Shown piece after piece: positions 35,153 to 45,715 of a DNA stretch of 64,000 nt (position 1 is its first letter; every line of letters begins with the position of its first letter). The notes under the pieces were generated by a model. The model searched no databases, had not been told where the DNA came from, and saw nothing but the letters and a program-made list of their open reading frames with translations. A program made the translations under genes and the position numbers. The DNA comes from Lophium mytilinum (lineage: Eukaryota > Ascomycota > Dothideomycetes > Mytilinidiales > Mytilinidiaceae). The stretch spans positions 1,178,001 through 1,242,000 of the forward strand of contig MU004190.1 in the NCBI GenBank assembly GCA_010093605.1, in the 5' to 3' direction.

Positions 35153-36027
35153 TAAGAGACACCGAGAGAGAATGCCGGTGGTTCTGATGTCATTTTTGCT
35201 TGATATTATCGCCTTTCACTTTTCGCTTCGGACCTCCATTCCTCACATCCTCAGCGGTGTTCAACGCTTCATCTTCTGTCGTCTTGCTTTCTCACTTAGC
35301 ATTCATGTGATAGTCATATCTTGAACAGTTCTTGATTTAAGTTTCATGCGTCATCAAGCTTTCAATGAAGGCTTTCTCTTTCGTAATATCATTGAAGTCT
35401 TACTCTATGCCTCAAACGTCTCTGCATTTGATTCGCATTCCCACATGCCTCATACCGGCAGTGCAGGAACCCGCGCCGAGCCGCCTCAGCCTTCAGGGCT
35501 CAACAAAAGTCGGCACACCCGCCTACCTCCCATGCCACCTTCCAAACAACTGTGGCTTAGACCCCCCCAGCCGCTAATACGAAACCAGAACCTCATACGT
35601 ATTCCCGAACCAGCGGGTCCAGAGTTTGTGGGGGTGGAGGGGTTGAAGTGATGTGCCGCACGCGATAAGCGCCGGCCGTTGGGCAAGCCTCATGCGTTTC
35701 GGGCTGCGGCAACTCCGGCTCCCCTTCTCCTCATGCAAGTCTTGCGCTAGGTACTATGAAGCCCTTGTAGGAGCCTGTCGTGTGGCTGCAGAGAAGATGC
35801 TGTGAGGTGGCTGTGAGACTGGCGGCTGTAGGTTCATGCAGTCTCTCACGCGGGCGTAGGTAGGGTTTATATGAGGGGTCTTCCGCTGGTCAGGTACGGG
35901 CTCAAGTAGTGCTTTGACTGTCATTCATTTACAACAGTTCGTTTCCTAGTCGTATCTATACTCAGTCTTAGATTCAGGTGTTTCCTCGTTCTTCAGAATA
36001 GTCGCACCCTCTTATCCTTGCACCAAA
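35153..36027. other. Spacer between the tandem paralogues
   Basis: About 875 bp; the promoter of the intact paralogue is expected in its last part. Short plus frames at 35346-35651 are Pro-rich and unconvincing. Confidence 0.4.
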
Positions 36028-37465
36028 ATGGGGTACCACTCTACCCCTCACCCAACCTACTCCGCCCCAAATTGGGATCCCGAAATCACCTTAAACATCA
36101 AGAATTACTCTTACGGCGGCTCCGTGACCTGTGTCGGTTACGCACCCAGCAAACGCCGCCGCTGCCAAAACCCCATCAACGCCGCCAACCGCGCCTTCGC
36201 AAACAACATCATCGAAGACCTCAGATGCCTAAACCCGCACAGCCCTTCGATATACCCCCAGCTGTGTAGGCTCGCAGGATATACGCTATGCCTCCGTAAC
36301 CACCAAAGCCAGGTCGATGAGGTGGTCGAGGGATGGATGCGCGATATCGCTAAACTACCAAAATATGGCACATCTAGTATCCATGCTAGAAGAGAGCCTG
36401 AGGACCTCAATATGGATGAGAAGTGGGACGAGATACTGGACTTGAGAGAACTCCTTTATGATTGTGAGACCAGGGCGCTGCATCGGCGCTTGGTACAGGT
36501 GGCACGATCGCTGGAGAGAGCAGCGGTGAAAGGGGTAGAAACTATGGCACTGAAAGCTGAAATGGTTCATCTGTTGCTCCAGTTGAAGAGGTTAGGGGTG
36601 GAGGCACAGGACCTCAAGCAGGAAGGTGATGGATATAACTGGGAGCAGGAGCATGCGGACGAGAGGTGGAGGGAGAAAAAACGCAGGGAAGAGAAGGTGC
36701 TGCGTGAGAAGGCGCGGCAGCAAGCGGAGCAGTCGAGGCAGCAGAAGCTTGAGAGGGAGCGACGTGAAACGGAACGCAGAGAAGAGGTAGAAAGGCTTAG
36801 GAAGGCGGAGGAAAAGCGCACAGAGGAGGCACGCCAACAGAGAGAGCGACTGAGGAAAGAGAAATTTGAGAGGGAGCGACAAGAAAGAGAACGCCAAAGA
36901 CGCGAACAAGAAGAAAAGTTGCGCAAAGAGGCAGAGGAAAAGCGAAAGAGAGAGACCGAGGAGCGGAATGAGCGCGTCCGCAAGCGAGCTGAGAGTATGA
37001 GGTTGGAGAAAGAGCGCTTGGCCAAGGCGAAGGCTGATGCGGAGAAGAAGGCGTTGGAGGAAGCGTGGTTGCGATACGCTGTGGAATGGGATACCCTCAA
37101 GAAGAACCCTACTAAAGGCTCACCAGTATGTTTACATATCGTCTCTAAGTATGCACGGCATAGGCTAATCTTCTGTATAGATAGAGCTTCGTCAAATGAT
37201 ACCGTGGCCAGTGGTTTCAGGCAAAGTCGAGGACGTTAACGAGAAGAACGTTGAGGCCTTCTACCGAAAGGCCACCCCTTATCAAGATGATACCGGCAAA
37301 ATGTTCCAACTCTTGAAAATGGAATGTCTGAATTGGCACACCGACAGGATACCATCTCGGTTCGGCGACGGTGCCATCGATGCCACGATTGCGGACCTCT
37401 TCAATACGGTTATGCGCGTAGTGATCAAATTGAGATCGGAAGTGCAAGAGAAACGAGCCGCATGA
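36028..37465 (+). CDS. Coiled-coil protein with NFKBIL1-like C-terminal domain, 460 aa
   Basis: Exon 1 36028-37125, intron 37126-37180 (GTATGT...GGCTAATC...TATAG), exon 2 37181-37465. The N-terminal ~120 residues form a globular, Cys-containing part (WDPEITLNIKNYSYGGSVTC). Residues about 190-355 are an uninterrupted charged coiled coil (blocks such as RRETERREEVERLRKAEEKR). Exon 2 encodes MIPWPVVSGKVEDVNEKNVE and FQLLKMECLNWHTDRIPSRF. The pattern I/L-P-W-P-V...V-x-x-F-F/Y...L-x-W-H-x-D-R-x-x-x-R-F resembles the RWHPDRF region of NFKBIL1 and fungal relatives with a degenerate J-like helix pair. Function unknown; the coiled coil suggests oligomerisation. Confidence 0.8.
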
Positions 37466-38255
37466 GATTTCTTATCCCTTCAACCTTTGGCCCAGTGTGG
37501 CGCAACGCTCGGACTTCGTTGAACACACTGTGTAAAGGGACAGTCTGGCACCGTTTGAGGTGGCCCGCAAGGCTGTTAGTCGTGTCAAAACTATCCTACT
37601 CCGCTCTCTTATAATGTATTACAGGACCCCAGGCGGTGGTAGACTAGTGTATGAAAGGCTAGAGGGCATGTGTTTTGCTCAAGTATTTCGCGGCAGCTCT
37701 CATTACTGGAAGCTTCCTATTGGTTGTATTTTTATCGATATCGTACGGCCAAATACGACGGGCCTAGGGATACTTCGTTTCCGATTTTCGTTTCATTCAT
37801 CTCTCAAAAACTTTATACCATTGATAATATTCGCTAGTATCAGAAATCAGAGCAACGTTCTCCAGTATCTCGAATGAGCTTACGTTCCACGCGTTAACAT
37901 GACTTAGTAAACGATCATTTCTGTGCTTTCTTACGCTCTCAACAATAGTGACTGGATGTAAACCTTCTAGACCCCTACATAATGTTCAACTATCATTCAT
38001 CTGCATATTCTGATATGGCGATGCATGGTGACCTCTGAAATTTTGCTCACATCAGGTAGACTCCCATACCCTCCAATCATCATGAAGTCTGCTTATGGAT
38101 CTCTATGCTGATTGCTGCTCTCCTTTCAGAAGATTTCTCGCTATTTCCTGAGTACCTCCATCTCCGTGCTGAAGACCTCTGAGATCAACATTTTCACCAC
38201 CTATCAAATTTCTCTGCATTGTAATGTTTCCCTCAGCTGCCTGCAGCTCCTTGAC
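37466..38255. other. Intergenic gap
   Basis: About 790 bp. A short stretch near 37540 (TCTGGCACCGTTTGAGGTGG) vaguely resembles the MITE head but lacks the rest. No gene supported. Confidence 0.35.
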
Positions 38256-38912
38256 TCAAAAGACTTCGCTTGGAGCAATTTCCGGAGTCAGATTCCGCAG
38301 GGGTATGGCAGCTCGCGCCTCAGAAAGTCCCGTCCGTGTATTCTCCGACCTTGAATTATGAAAGTTATTTCCCATATTGATATCAGCGATCACCGTGAGA
38401 GCTGCCGGGCTTGGTGAGCGTGTCGGTCGGGCGACTGGTTTTGACTCCCGCCCTTGACCGCGAGCGTTCTGTCCGTGTGGACGGAATTCATTGGGCACTG
38501 GAATGCGTCCTTTTGATGGTTTCGGAGGTCTTTGAGCTGGCCTGGCATTCCCAAGCTCTCCGGGTCGAGGTTGCCACGAAGGAACACCTCCTGTAGGACC
38601 TGCGTCTTTAGACTTATTAGGGTTTCGCGATCCACTAGGCCGCGCTTGCCCTGCTGGGTGACTATGGCGTCTCTTTCCGCCTCTTTCTCTTTGTGAGTGG
38701 CTATGGTGGCCGGAGCCCGATGCTCTGCGACTCTTGTGTCTCTGAGAGCTCGGTGGGGCCGAGGAAGAAGACCTATCGCAATAGCACATATCAGAGATAT
38801 TGACACATGGAATATATATGGAGCAGTTCTGGGTATGCGGGTAAGCGATGGAACTAGAACCCGACGATATGAATGATGGGTAGAGCGTGCTCGCTGATGA
38901 AAGCTGAAACAT
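38256..38912 (-). CDS. Possible hypothetical protein, Ser/Pro/Arg-rich, 218 aa
   Basis: Open frame starting MFQLSSASTLYPSFISSGSS; residues 50-190 are low-complexity and basic (e.g. RHKSRRASGSGHHSHSQRER, PAQRPPKPSKGRIPVPNEF). Such disordered arginine/serine-rich sequence is common in fungal hypothetical proteins but can arise by chance in GC-rich DNA. No domain. The start could lie downstream, since GATAG-like acceptors occur near 38770. Weak support. Confidence 0.35.
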   Translation of the reverse strand: MFQLSSASTLYPSFISSGSSSIAYPHTQNCSIYIPCVNISDMCYCDRSSSSAPPSSQRHKSRRASGSGHHSHSQRERGGKRRHSHPAGQARPSGSRNPNKSKDAGPTGGVPSWQPRPGELGNARPAQRPPKPSKGRIPVPNEFRPHGQNARGQGRESKPVARPTRSPSPAALTVIADINMGNNFHNSRSENTRTGLSEARAAIPLRNLTPEIAPSEVF

Positions 38913-39500
38913 CTACAAGAACACTGTATTCACATTCTTTAACAAAGGGAGTGCGTCCTGCTGCTACTTCCTCTGAAAAGGGTCACTAAGTGCTAGGGAG
39001 TGTGAGATTGACGTGACTGCTGTCCTCGCAAGGTGAAGTCGTCCCCCCCTCCACGCATTACCAGCACATCAATAGCAGAAGGCTTGTGTTGATATCCGCG
39101 AGTTACTACCGATAACTCCGGCGTCCGGTGCGAAGTCTACCTTTGAGATTGAAGTGAGGCGCCCACGTGATCGGATTTCATCGGCGTAGGGGAGGGTCGC
39201 TACACCGTAACTTCAGACAGGAACGGAACGTAAGTCTATACTCACCCAGTGAGGGCAAGTCACCTTTTTCCTATTATCAAAGTTCCCTATTGTCATCCAG
39301 GGTCACGCTTTCGGCGCTATTGACTCATGGTATTGTCCTCTTCCACAATAACCCGCCCCTTTTGTCATTATAAGTTTGCGAAACGGGCACGCGAGCAAGC
39401 ACGAGCAGCCTCCACACACTGACAATACCTATACCTCGACAGACTATACACCGGCTATTGCAACCCGTAGTCTCATCAGCTCAACAACTCATCATCCGTC
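38913..39500. other. Intergenic gap with the F-box gene promoter
   Basis: About 590 bp. A CACA-rich 5' leader precedes the F-box ATG at 39501. Nothing else seen. Confidence 0.4.
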
Positions 39501-40736
39501 ATGGCCGATCTCGAAAGCCCGCAGAGTGATCAGTCTCACGCCGAGTTTGACGTAACATCGATTGGTCAGCCAGATCCTTCGAACGACAACGATATGGAGG
39601 AGAAGCTATCTCTTACCGCCCTCCCGACCGAGATCGTGGAGAAGATTGCCGAACACCTCCCACTCCGAAGCATGAAGCAGTTGCGACTGACCTGCAAGCA
39701 ACTCGAGACCCAAACCCTTCATTACTTCACCAAGGAGTACTGCAAGCGCAAGCGCGTCGTAATTTGCATGACCGAGCTCCACTCTCTTGTCGAACAAGCC
39801 CGTAATACGAAGTTTGGAGGCAAGCTCAAGGAGCTCATCTTCGAGACTTGGATTAGCGCTCACCAGGACCCGCTGCAAAAGCGCAGCCTCGAGTACGACA
39901 TCAAGAGTTCTCTCATCAGCAAGGCCAGCCACTGCCTCTTGACAGCCTTCAACCATCTCCCTGCTTTGTCTAAGGTCACCATGGTTTCTGAGCCCATGCC
40001 CGGAGGAAAGCCTCACACCTGCCATGCCGCCATGATCATACTTGCTCTTCAGCACAGGAGCAACAGCTATCATCTAAAGACTTTGGAGCTTCCAAGCAAC
40101 GGCAGTTCCGTTTGCTGGGATCTCTTCATGACACTCAATCATTGGCATATGAAGGGCCTGGCGGACCCTCTAACGCCGCTCAGCACTATCACCTCTCTGA
40201 AGCTGGCTCTAAACGGCCGCTTCGACGGATTCAAGCCCGACCACTACTCCAAGGACCGCGCAGAGAAATCAGTTAAATCTTTTTTCTCCGGTCTCTTCGC
40301 CCTAGAGTCCCTCGGCCTCCACCTCGGGGAAATTGAGACAGCAACAGAGGCGGTAAACATAGGTAGTATCTCCAAGATGATCCTCAACATGACCTGGCCA
40401 AAGCTACAACACATCCGCTTCCGAGGCATGGCGCTCGTGGATGGTTCCTTCAGACGCTTCTTCCGCAGCCACGATATTCGTACTCTGAATTTGCATGAAG
40501 TCGTCTTCGGCCCTGAATGCTTTGCGAAGGCCTGTGCCATGATTCTCAACGAGTCAACCTTGGAGCATCTAGAGTTCCGCGATATGTACGAGGTCGGTCC
40601 GCCTGGGCCCATGATCACGACGGCGTCGCTGATATGGTTCCCTGAAGGTGAGACCGAAACGACTATCTTGGTTGCGGAGAAGTGGGAACTCGAGGAGAAG
40701 TTGCAAGGTTATCATTTTTGGGGAATGTTAGCTTAG
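39501..40736 (+). CDS. F-box protein, 411 aa
   Basis: Single exon. An acidic leader of about 30 residues precedes the F-box LTALPTEIVEKIAEHLPLRS, followed by MKQLRLTCKQLETQTLHYF, a clear match to the Skp1-binding fold. The remainder has irregular leucine-rich stretches (LKTLELPSNGSSVCWDLF; ALESLGLHLGEIETATEA; HIRFRGMALVDGSFRRFF) typical of the divergent substrate-binding half of fungal F-box proteins. It is expected to act in an SCF E3 ligase. It shares no obvious sequence with the F-box protein at 17975 beyond the F-box itself. Confidence 0.85.
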   Translation: MADLESPQSDQSHAEFDVTSIGQPDPSNDNDMEEKLSLTALPTEIVEKIAEHLPLRSMKQLRLTCKQLETQTLHYFTKEYCKRKRVVICMTELHSLVEQARNTKFGGKLKELIFETWISAHQDPLQKRSLEYDIKSSLISKASHCLLTAFNHLPALSKVTMVSEPMPGGKPHTCHAAMIILALQHRSNSYHLKTLELPSNGSSVCWDLFMTLNHWHMKGLADPLTPLSTITSLKLALNGRFDGFKPDHYSKDRAEKSVKSFFSGLFALESLGLHLGEIETATEAVNIGSISKMILNMTWPKLQHIRFRGMALVDGSFRRFFRSHDIRTLNLHEVVFGPECFAKACAMILNESTLEHLEFRDMYEVGPPGPMITTASLIWFPEGETETTILVAEKWELEEKLQGYHFWGMLA

Positions 40737-41276
40737 TCGAGTTATGGCATGATCGCTGAGAAGCATGGAATGCTTCCATTCAGCAGGGCTCTTCCCATAT
40801 TGGTCTTCCTGGCGTTGGTTAACTAAAAGCGTGCTTCTCAGTCATCCCCAACAAAACCCACACTTTCCCAATATCTATTCCTTATGCTTTGGTTTTGCGT
40901 CCTGCATCACGGACGGGCGTTCTGGATAAGAACTTGCTTGGTTTTCTCTATCAGCTGAATCGGGCCATCCTCCGGTGGTTGATTTGCGTCACCTACCTCC
41001 GAGGGCCTCTTCATCATAGCCAATTATGTAAATTAGATTTAGCCAAATCCCCAATCGATGCTATCAAAATCAAGTTCCATGGTGCAGCGCGACGAGGGAC
41101 TGCTGAGATAAGAGGTCTTGTACAAATGCTGACATAGTTTGGACTGCTCAGCACATTTTCAAGATAGGACCATGAAGTTCCGATGAGGGGCCCCAAGCAG
41201 TGGCAATAAAGTATACGGATCTGGTAACGAGGTCTGTAGTGGCCGAAAGCATGATCAACCTTTCACCACCTGAAGA
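40737..41276. other. Convergent intergenic region with a partial MITE
   Basis: About 540 bp between convergent genes. On the minus strand, 41190-41212 reads TTGCCACTGCTTGGGGCCCC, the head of the MITE family; the remainder of the element toward 41000 is too diverged to delimit. Confidence 0.5.
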
Positions 41277-44200
41277 TCACACACCCCGCCACACAAAATC
41301 TTCCTTTACAGAAAACTGTACCTCTTCAACGATCTCCACCGAGCTCTTCGCCACGAGCGCGTGGTACGTACCGGCTTCCGCCACCCACGTATCTCTATCC
41401 TCATCCCAGAAACTGACAGCATACTTGTCCAGCTCAACCGTCACTTTCCCAGTCTCCTCTGGCCTCACCTCAACCTTCGCAAACCCCTTCAGCTCCTTGA
41501 TCGGCCTCTTCCCTCGCCCAACTTGATGCGCCGGGGGTGCGACATAAACCTGCACGATCTCCTTCCCAACAACCTTACCAACGTTCTTCACGCTCACCAC
41601 CAACCTCAGCTTATCCCCCACCGCCTTGATCTCCGCCTCCCCTTTCCACCCAATCTCAGTATACTCAAAGCTCGTATAGCTCAGCCCATACCCAAACGCC
41701 CACCTCGCACTAGCATTCCCCTCACGGTCGTAGTGCCTATACCCCACATCTCTGCCCTCCTCATACCTCAACACCCCATCCTCCGGACACGGAAAGTGCC
41801 CAAAAGACGGATTATCCTCGATCCGCACCGGCCAACTACTCGCCAGCTTCCCGCACGGCGTAATCACCCCGGTAACAACCGCCGCGATGGAGTTTCCGGC
41901 CTCCTGCCCGGGGTAGAAACACTGCAGCACCCCTTTGACCCCCTCCAACTCCGCGAACGGCATTGCGATCGGGGAGCCGGAGAAATTGATCACCACGGTA
42001 TTTGGGTTCGAGGCTGCGACGGCGTTGATGAGGGAGACTTGGTCGCAGGGCAGATCCATGGATGCCTGGTCGTAACCCTCGCTCTCGAATTCATCGGTTT
42101 TGCCGACGAAGACAAGGGCGATGTCGGAGGTGGCAGCGAGGGCGGCGGCGTCGGAGAGACGGGTAGGGATGGAGTAGGCTTCGTAGAAACGGATGGAGGA
42201 GCCTTGGAGGAGGGTCATGGAGCCGAGTTGGGAGGAGCGGAGGCGGGCGAGGGCGGCGTCGGAGGCGCCTCTGGTGGTGAGAGTGATTTTGTAGGGGTGG
42301 TTGGCGCGCATGGGGTAGGTTATGTGGCGGGTGAGGGTGTTTTTGTGGAAGACGTCTGCATGGGATCAGTATATTGTTTAGAGGAAGATTTACAGTGACA
42401 GATCATAAGCCTGTGCACGTTCGTTCGCCACTGCTTGGGGTGCCCCGACAAGATCTTAAAAGTCCAGCGCTGATGTTAAAGTTCAAGCAGTGTAGCTTAG
42501 ACCACTTCTGGGCAGGCTGGTCACTAAGCAGCCAGGTTACCACTCACAGTGGTGATGAATGAGCGAGGTTCGAGCCAAGCAGTGACGAATTCGCATGCCC
42601 AGATTCATGATAGTACTGTATCAGTAAGCTGGGTAACTTACAGCTCTCGAAGATCAAATCCATCTCCTGATCTCGGTGGTACACGTGCTCGTCGTCGACC
42701 CAGATGTCAGCTTCACCGGTCGTCGTGACTCCGAGGATGTGGTCTCCGGTCGTTTTGGGAATGATGATAAATTGCATTCTGGAGCAATAGTCAATCTCAT
42801 TTAAATCTTGCGGCCACGCCTCCTTTATCATGTATTCCGGCCTTTTCAGATGGTCGGTTCGAACAGGTTTCCCATCCGGAGAGGTTGCGTTGAACCACTC
42901 GCAAAGGACGGGAATTTCGGGGGATGGTGACGCTTCCACCGGACCAACCACGTCGAGACCCGGCAATGGAATTGCGTTATAGACTGGCACTCCTGGTGAG
43001 TACTCGTAGTTGATTCCAGCATTGGTAAAACCTTCTAGAGGAGTGACGCCCTTGAGCGGGAATAGCTTAGCGGACCCTCCTCCAGACATATTCGTTGCGG
43101 CCGCATGATGCCCAATGACTGCAACGCGGGCTCCTGGTGAGATGGGCAGTACGGAATTGTTGTTCTTCAAAAGCACAAATCCTTCGGCGGCGGCCCGGCA
43201 GATTAAGTCATCTCTTACTTTGCTGGCCGCCTCGAATTCGGGCTTCTCCACTGGGGTTTTCCACTTGTCGGCTCTTTTGATAAGCTCCAATACTCGGCAA
43301 GCCTCTTCGTCGATGGTGTCTGTTGATACCTCGCCGTTGGATATTGCATCTAAGAGCTTCTTACCGCGATGTTTGGTTGGGCCAGGCTGTAATAAAAGTC
43401 AGGTAAGAAGCAAAATGCGGACGTCCAGGAGTCCTCACCATCTCCAGATCCATACCGGCATTTACGGGCTCGTTGCAGGAGTACGTGCCAGCCCAGTCTG
43501 ACATCACGAGGCCTTTGAAGCCCCACTCTACTCGTAGAACATCGGTAATGAGACGCTTGCTATCGCCAACGAACTCTCCTTGGACTCGATTGTAACTGCA
43601 TGCCCATGATTAACACTGACCTCGGGAGTATTTACGATACTAGGCCATGAGTCTGGGCACGCTTATCGTCACTGCTGGGCTCGAATCTTTTTCACTTGCC
43701 ACGGTAGGAGGTAGCCTGGCTGCTCAAAGGCCAGTCAGTCAAGAAGCAGTCTAGTCTGCGCAGCTTGAAAACTGACATCGGCATTGAGTTTGGAAACCTT
43801 ATAGTGGACTTCAAGCAGTGGCGAACAGGGCACAGACTTATGAACTGTCACTGTATGTAGAGAGAGTACTAACCTCGTCATGAAGCACCAAGGGTCGCAT
43901 TCTTTCATAACGATCTGAAATGGATACAAATACACTTCCCTCAGTGTACTCTCACTCAATCGGACATCTAGGGTCCTTCTTTTGTTTTCCGCTTCATTTG
44001 CCACGTAATGCTTGGGCGTAGCACCAACACCTCGAGACTGAATGCCTTTGAAGATCTATCAGAACACCACAGTTGGAAAGAGGGCTCTTCATACCATTAA
44101 CGCATGCTGCTCCTAGCTTCCCTAGGAGAAAGGGGTCTTCGCCATACGTCTCGTAGTTGCGGCCACCTAAAGGGGAGCGGACTACATTGATGGTTGGAGC

Positions 44201-44590
44201 AAGGAGCACATCGGCCGATTTGGACTTTGTTTCTTCGGCGAGCTCTTGACCGATGCGGAATAATAGCTCTGTATCGAAGGTACTGCCTAGGTTTGAGGAA
44301 GAGGGGAAACAGGCGGCTCGAACGCCGGAAACGTAACTCTCGCCGCGAGCTCCATTAGGCCCATCGCTAGTCTGAATGGAAGCAAATACGAGTCGTTAGC
44401 TGAACCCGTATTCAACGAAGCTTACGAAAGACGGAAGAAATCATACCTTCACTTGTGGTACAAAGACACCTTCCCTTTCGATCCGAACAGTACGCCACCA
44501 GTCTGCGCCAGCGAGCAGACTGACCTTTTCCTCAAGCGTCAAGCGACGAAGGAGGTCTCGTATATCTGGAGTCGGCTGGGTGGTGGCCAT
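41277..44590 (-). CDS. GH3 beta-glucosidase with PA14 insert, 857 aa
   Basis: Six exons: 44590-44447, 44371-44095, 44045-43874, 43595-43439, 43386-42642, 42355-41277. The N-terminus lacks a signal peptide ([20 protein letters not shown]), so it is probably intracellular. The GH3 TIM-barrel part includes [24 protein letters not shown] and [11 protein letters not shown], with Asp231 as nucleophile. A PA14-type insert lies at about residues 370-510 ([33 protein letters not shown]). The C-terminal part has the GH3_C sheet ([17 protein letters not shown]) and a fibronectin-III-like end. It hydrolyses terminal beta-glucose from cellobiose-like or aryl-glucosides; exact specificity unknown. Introns 3 (278 nt) and 5 (286 nt) each contain a whole MITE copy. 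A sugar transporter is divergently transcribed next door. Confidence 0.92.
42393..42618 (+). mobile_element. Full-length MITE inside GH3 intron 5
   Basis: 226 bp, plus orientation (antisense to the gene), flanked by TA at 42391-42392 and 42619-42620. The left end CAGTGACAGATCATAAGCCT and the right end on the opposite strand CAGTACTATCATGAATCTGG begin imperfect inverted repeats that run about 45 bp to CACTGCTTGG. Interior blocks are GGGGTGCCCC, GATGTTAAAGTTCAAGCAGT and CACTCACAGTGGTG. Excising it plus one TA from the 286-nt intron leaves 58 nt. Confidence 0.8.
43635..43853 (-). mobile_element. Full-length MITE inside GH3 intron 3
   Basis: 219 bp, minus orientation (sense with the gene), TA at 43633-43634 and 43854-43855. 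In its own direction it reads CAGTGACAGTTCATAAGTCT, TTCGCCACTGCTTGAAGTCC, GATGTCAGTTTTCAAGC and AGCCCAGCAGTGACGATAAG. It aligns along its length with the copy at 42393. Removing it plus one TA leaves a 57-nt intron from 278 nt. Confidence 0.8.
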
Positions 44591-44952
44591 AGCTGTAGCC
44601 GGGGTCTAAGTGGGTGGGAGAAGAAGGAGGCGTGAATTGGCGAGCCAAGTCTGGGGAATATGTACACCAAACCATCGACGGCACCGGCATCCAATTTAAC
44701 CGCCATATGGAGTTTTTCCTCGACGTTGGGATAAAGTCGCAGACCGGTAGAAGAAGAGGGGCCTGGCAATCTTGACGGAGCTCCTAACCGGGCACGCGGC
44801 CCTCGATTCCGTGACCCACAGGGAAGCTGGACGCATCCATTCGCTGGCCGCCTCACCACTCCCATCACGGGCCACCACAGTCCACCACTATTCGTCCACT
44901 TTCAACTTTTCTGTGGTTCGTGTGAGACATCTTGGGGTCTCAGTAAGCTTTG

Positions 44953-44964
44953 GCGGGGCCCCGC
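44953..44964. promoter_or_regulatory. Palindromic pair of CreA-type GCGGGG boxes
   Basis: GCGGGGCCCCGC is a perfect 12-bp palindrome placing one SYGGRG box on each strand, about 363 bp from the GH3 start and 752 bp from the transporter start. Paired CreA sites are the functional form known from Aspergillus promoters. Short GC palindromes also arise by chance. Confidence 0.45.
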
Positions 44965-45215
44965 TGCCTCAATGGAGATTTTCTGTCCGTCTCCGCCTTC
45001 TTGGCATGACCACGTGATTCGGTATTCAGCTTCATCAATTCAAATTGCGGCCAAGTCTGGGAAAGCGAAGAAGGGCGGGGTCAGCATGAACTTGGCTCGG
45101 TGAAAAAGCTGATGCCACTCGGGGTTCCGGCAGAGTTCCGTTGAATGAAAAGTGGCAAACCACGATCTTTAGAATAATGGTATTCTAAACTTTCTGAGAA
45201 ATTAGATACCAACTA

Positions 45216-45497
45216 ACTCTGGGACTCTGTAGACTTGCCTGGCACCGTTTGGGGTCCTTTGGTACGTTCTCGTGAATTAGAAAAGTATTTCTGACATGCC
45301 TGATAACTCTTTGGGGCAGCGAATCCCGACTGTCCAAGAGTCTACTATGTGTGATCATATCTGGAATTTCCGGTAACTTATGTATAAAACTACTCTGGGG
45401 TTATGTACACTCGCCTGGCACTGCTGATATCCGCTGGTATGGTATTGCGAATTGGAAAAGGGCGATTCTGACATGCCGGATAGGTCTATGGGGACCT
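45216..45497 (+). repeat. Degenerate direct repeat, two copies
   Basis: Copies at about 45216-45318 and 45391-45497 share CTCTGG, GCCTGGCAC, GGTA, GAATT-GAAAAG, CTGACATGCC-GATA and TGGGG in the same order and spacing (period about 179 bp). GCCTGGCACCGTTTGGGG in the first copy weakly resembles the MITE head, so these could be very old relatives. Confidence 0.5.
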
Positions 45498-45715
45498 TAG
45501 ACGGAGTCAAAATTGACTACCACTTATTGTTCAGCGAGCCGCGCCAGGACCGCATGATTACTTGCGACCCTGACCACTACCACCAGGCTACCGGCCATAA
45601 AGGTAGGGTATGCCCTCCGCTGTGCTCTCGAGCTAACTTCTTGCTTTAATTTCGGTCCTGCACGTGGACTTTCACGCTCACCTTAGGGTCTGGTACTTGA
45701 AATCAGATCGTAGCC

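Larger units (their letters stand above)
44591..45715. promoter_or_regulatory. Divergent GH3/transporter promoter region
   Basis: 1.1 kb between the two starts. It contains the palindrome GCGGGGCCCCGC at 44953-44964 and another GCGGGG at 45075-45080. These fit the SYGGRG consensus of the carbon-catabolite repressor CreA/Cre1. A degenerate ~105-bp direct repeat (about 45216-45318 and 45391-45497) lies on the transporter side. Glucose repression of the pair is inferred from the sites and gene types. Confidence 0.5.

Noticed and set aside
37530-37600. Possible MITE fragment (TCTGGCACCGTTTGAGGTGG)
   Set aside because: Only about 15 bases resemble the head and no core or tail follows.
41361-42398. 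345-codon plus frame opposite the GH3 gene
   Set aside because: Antisense shadow of a GC3-rich exon; the minus strand has unmistakable GH3 motifs.
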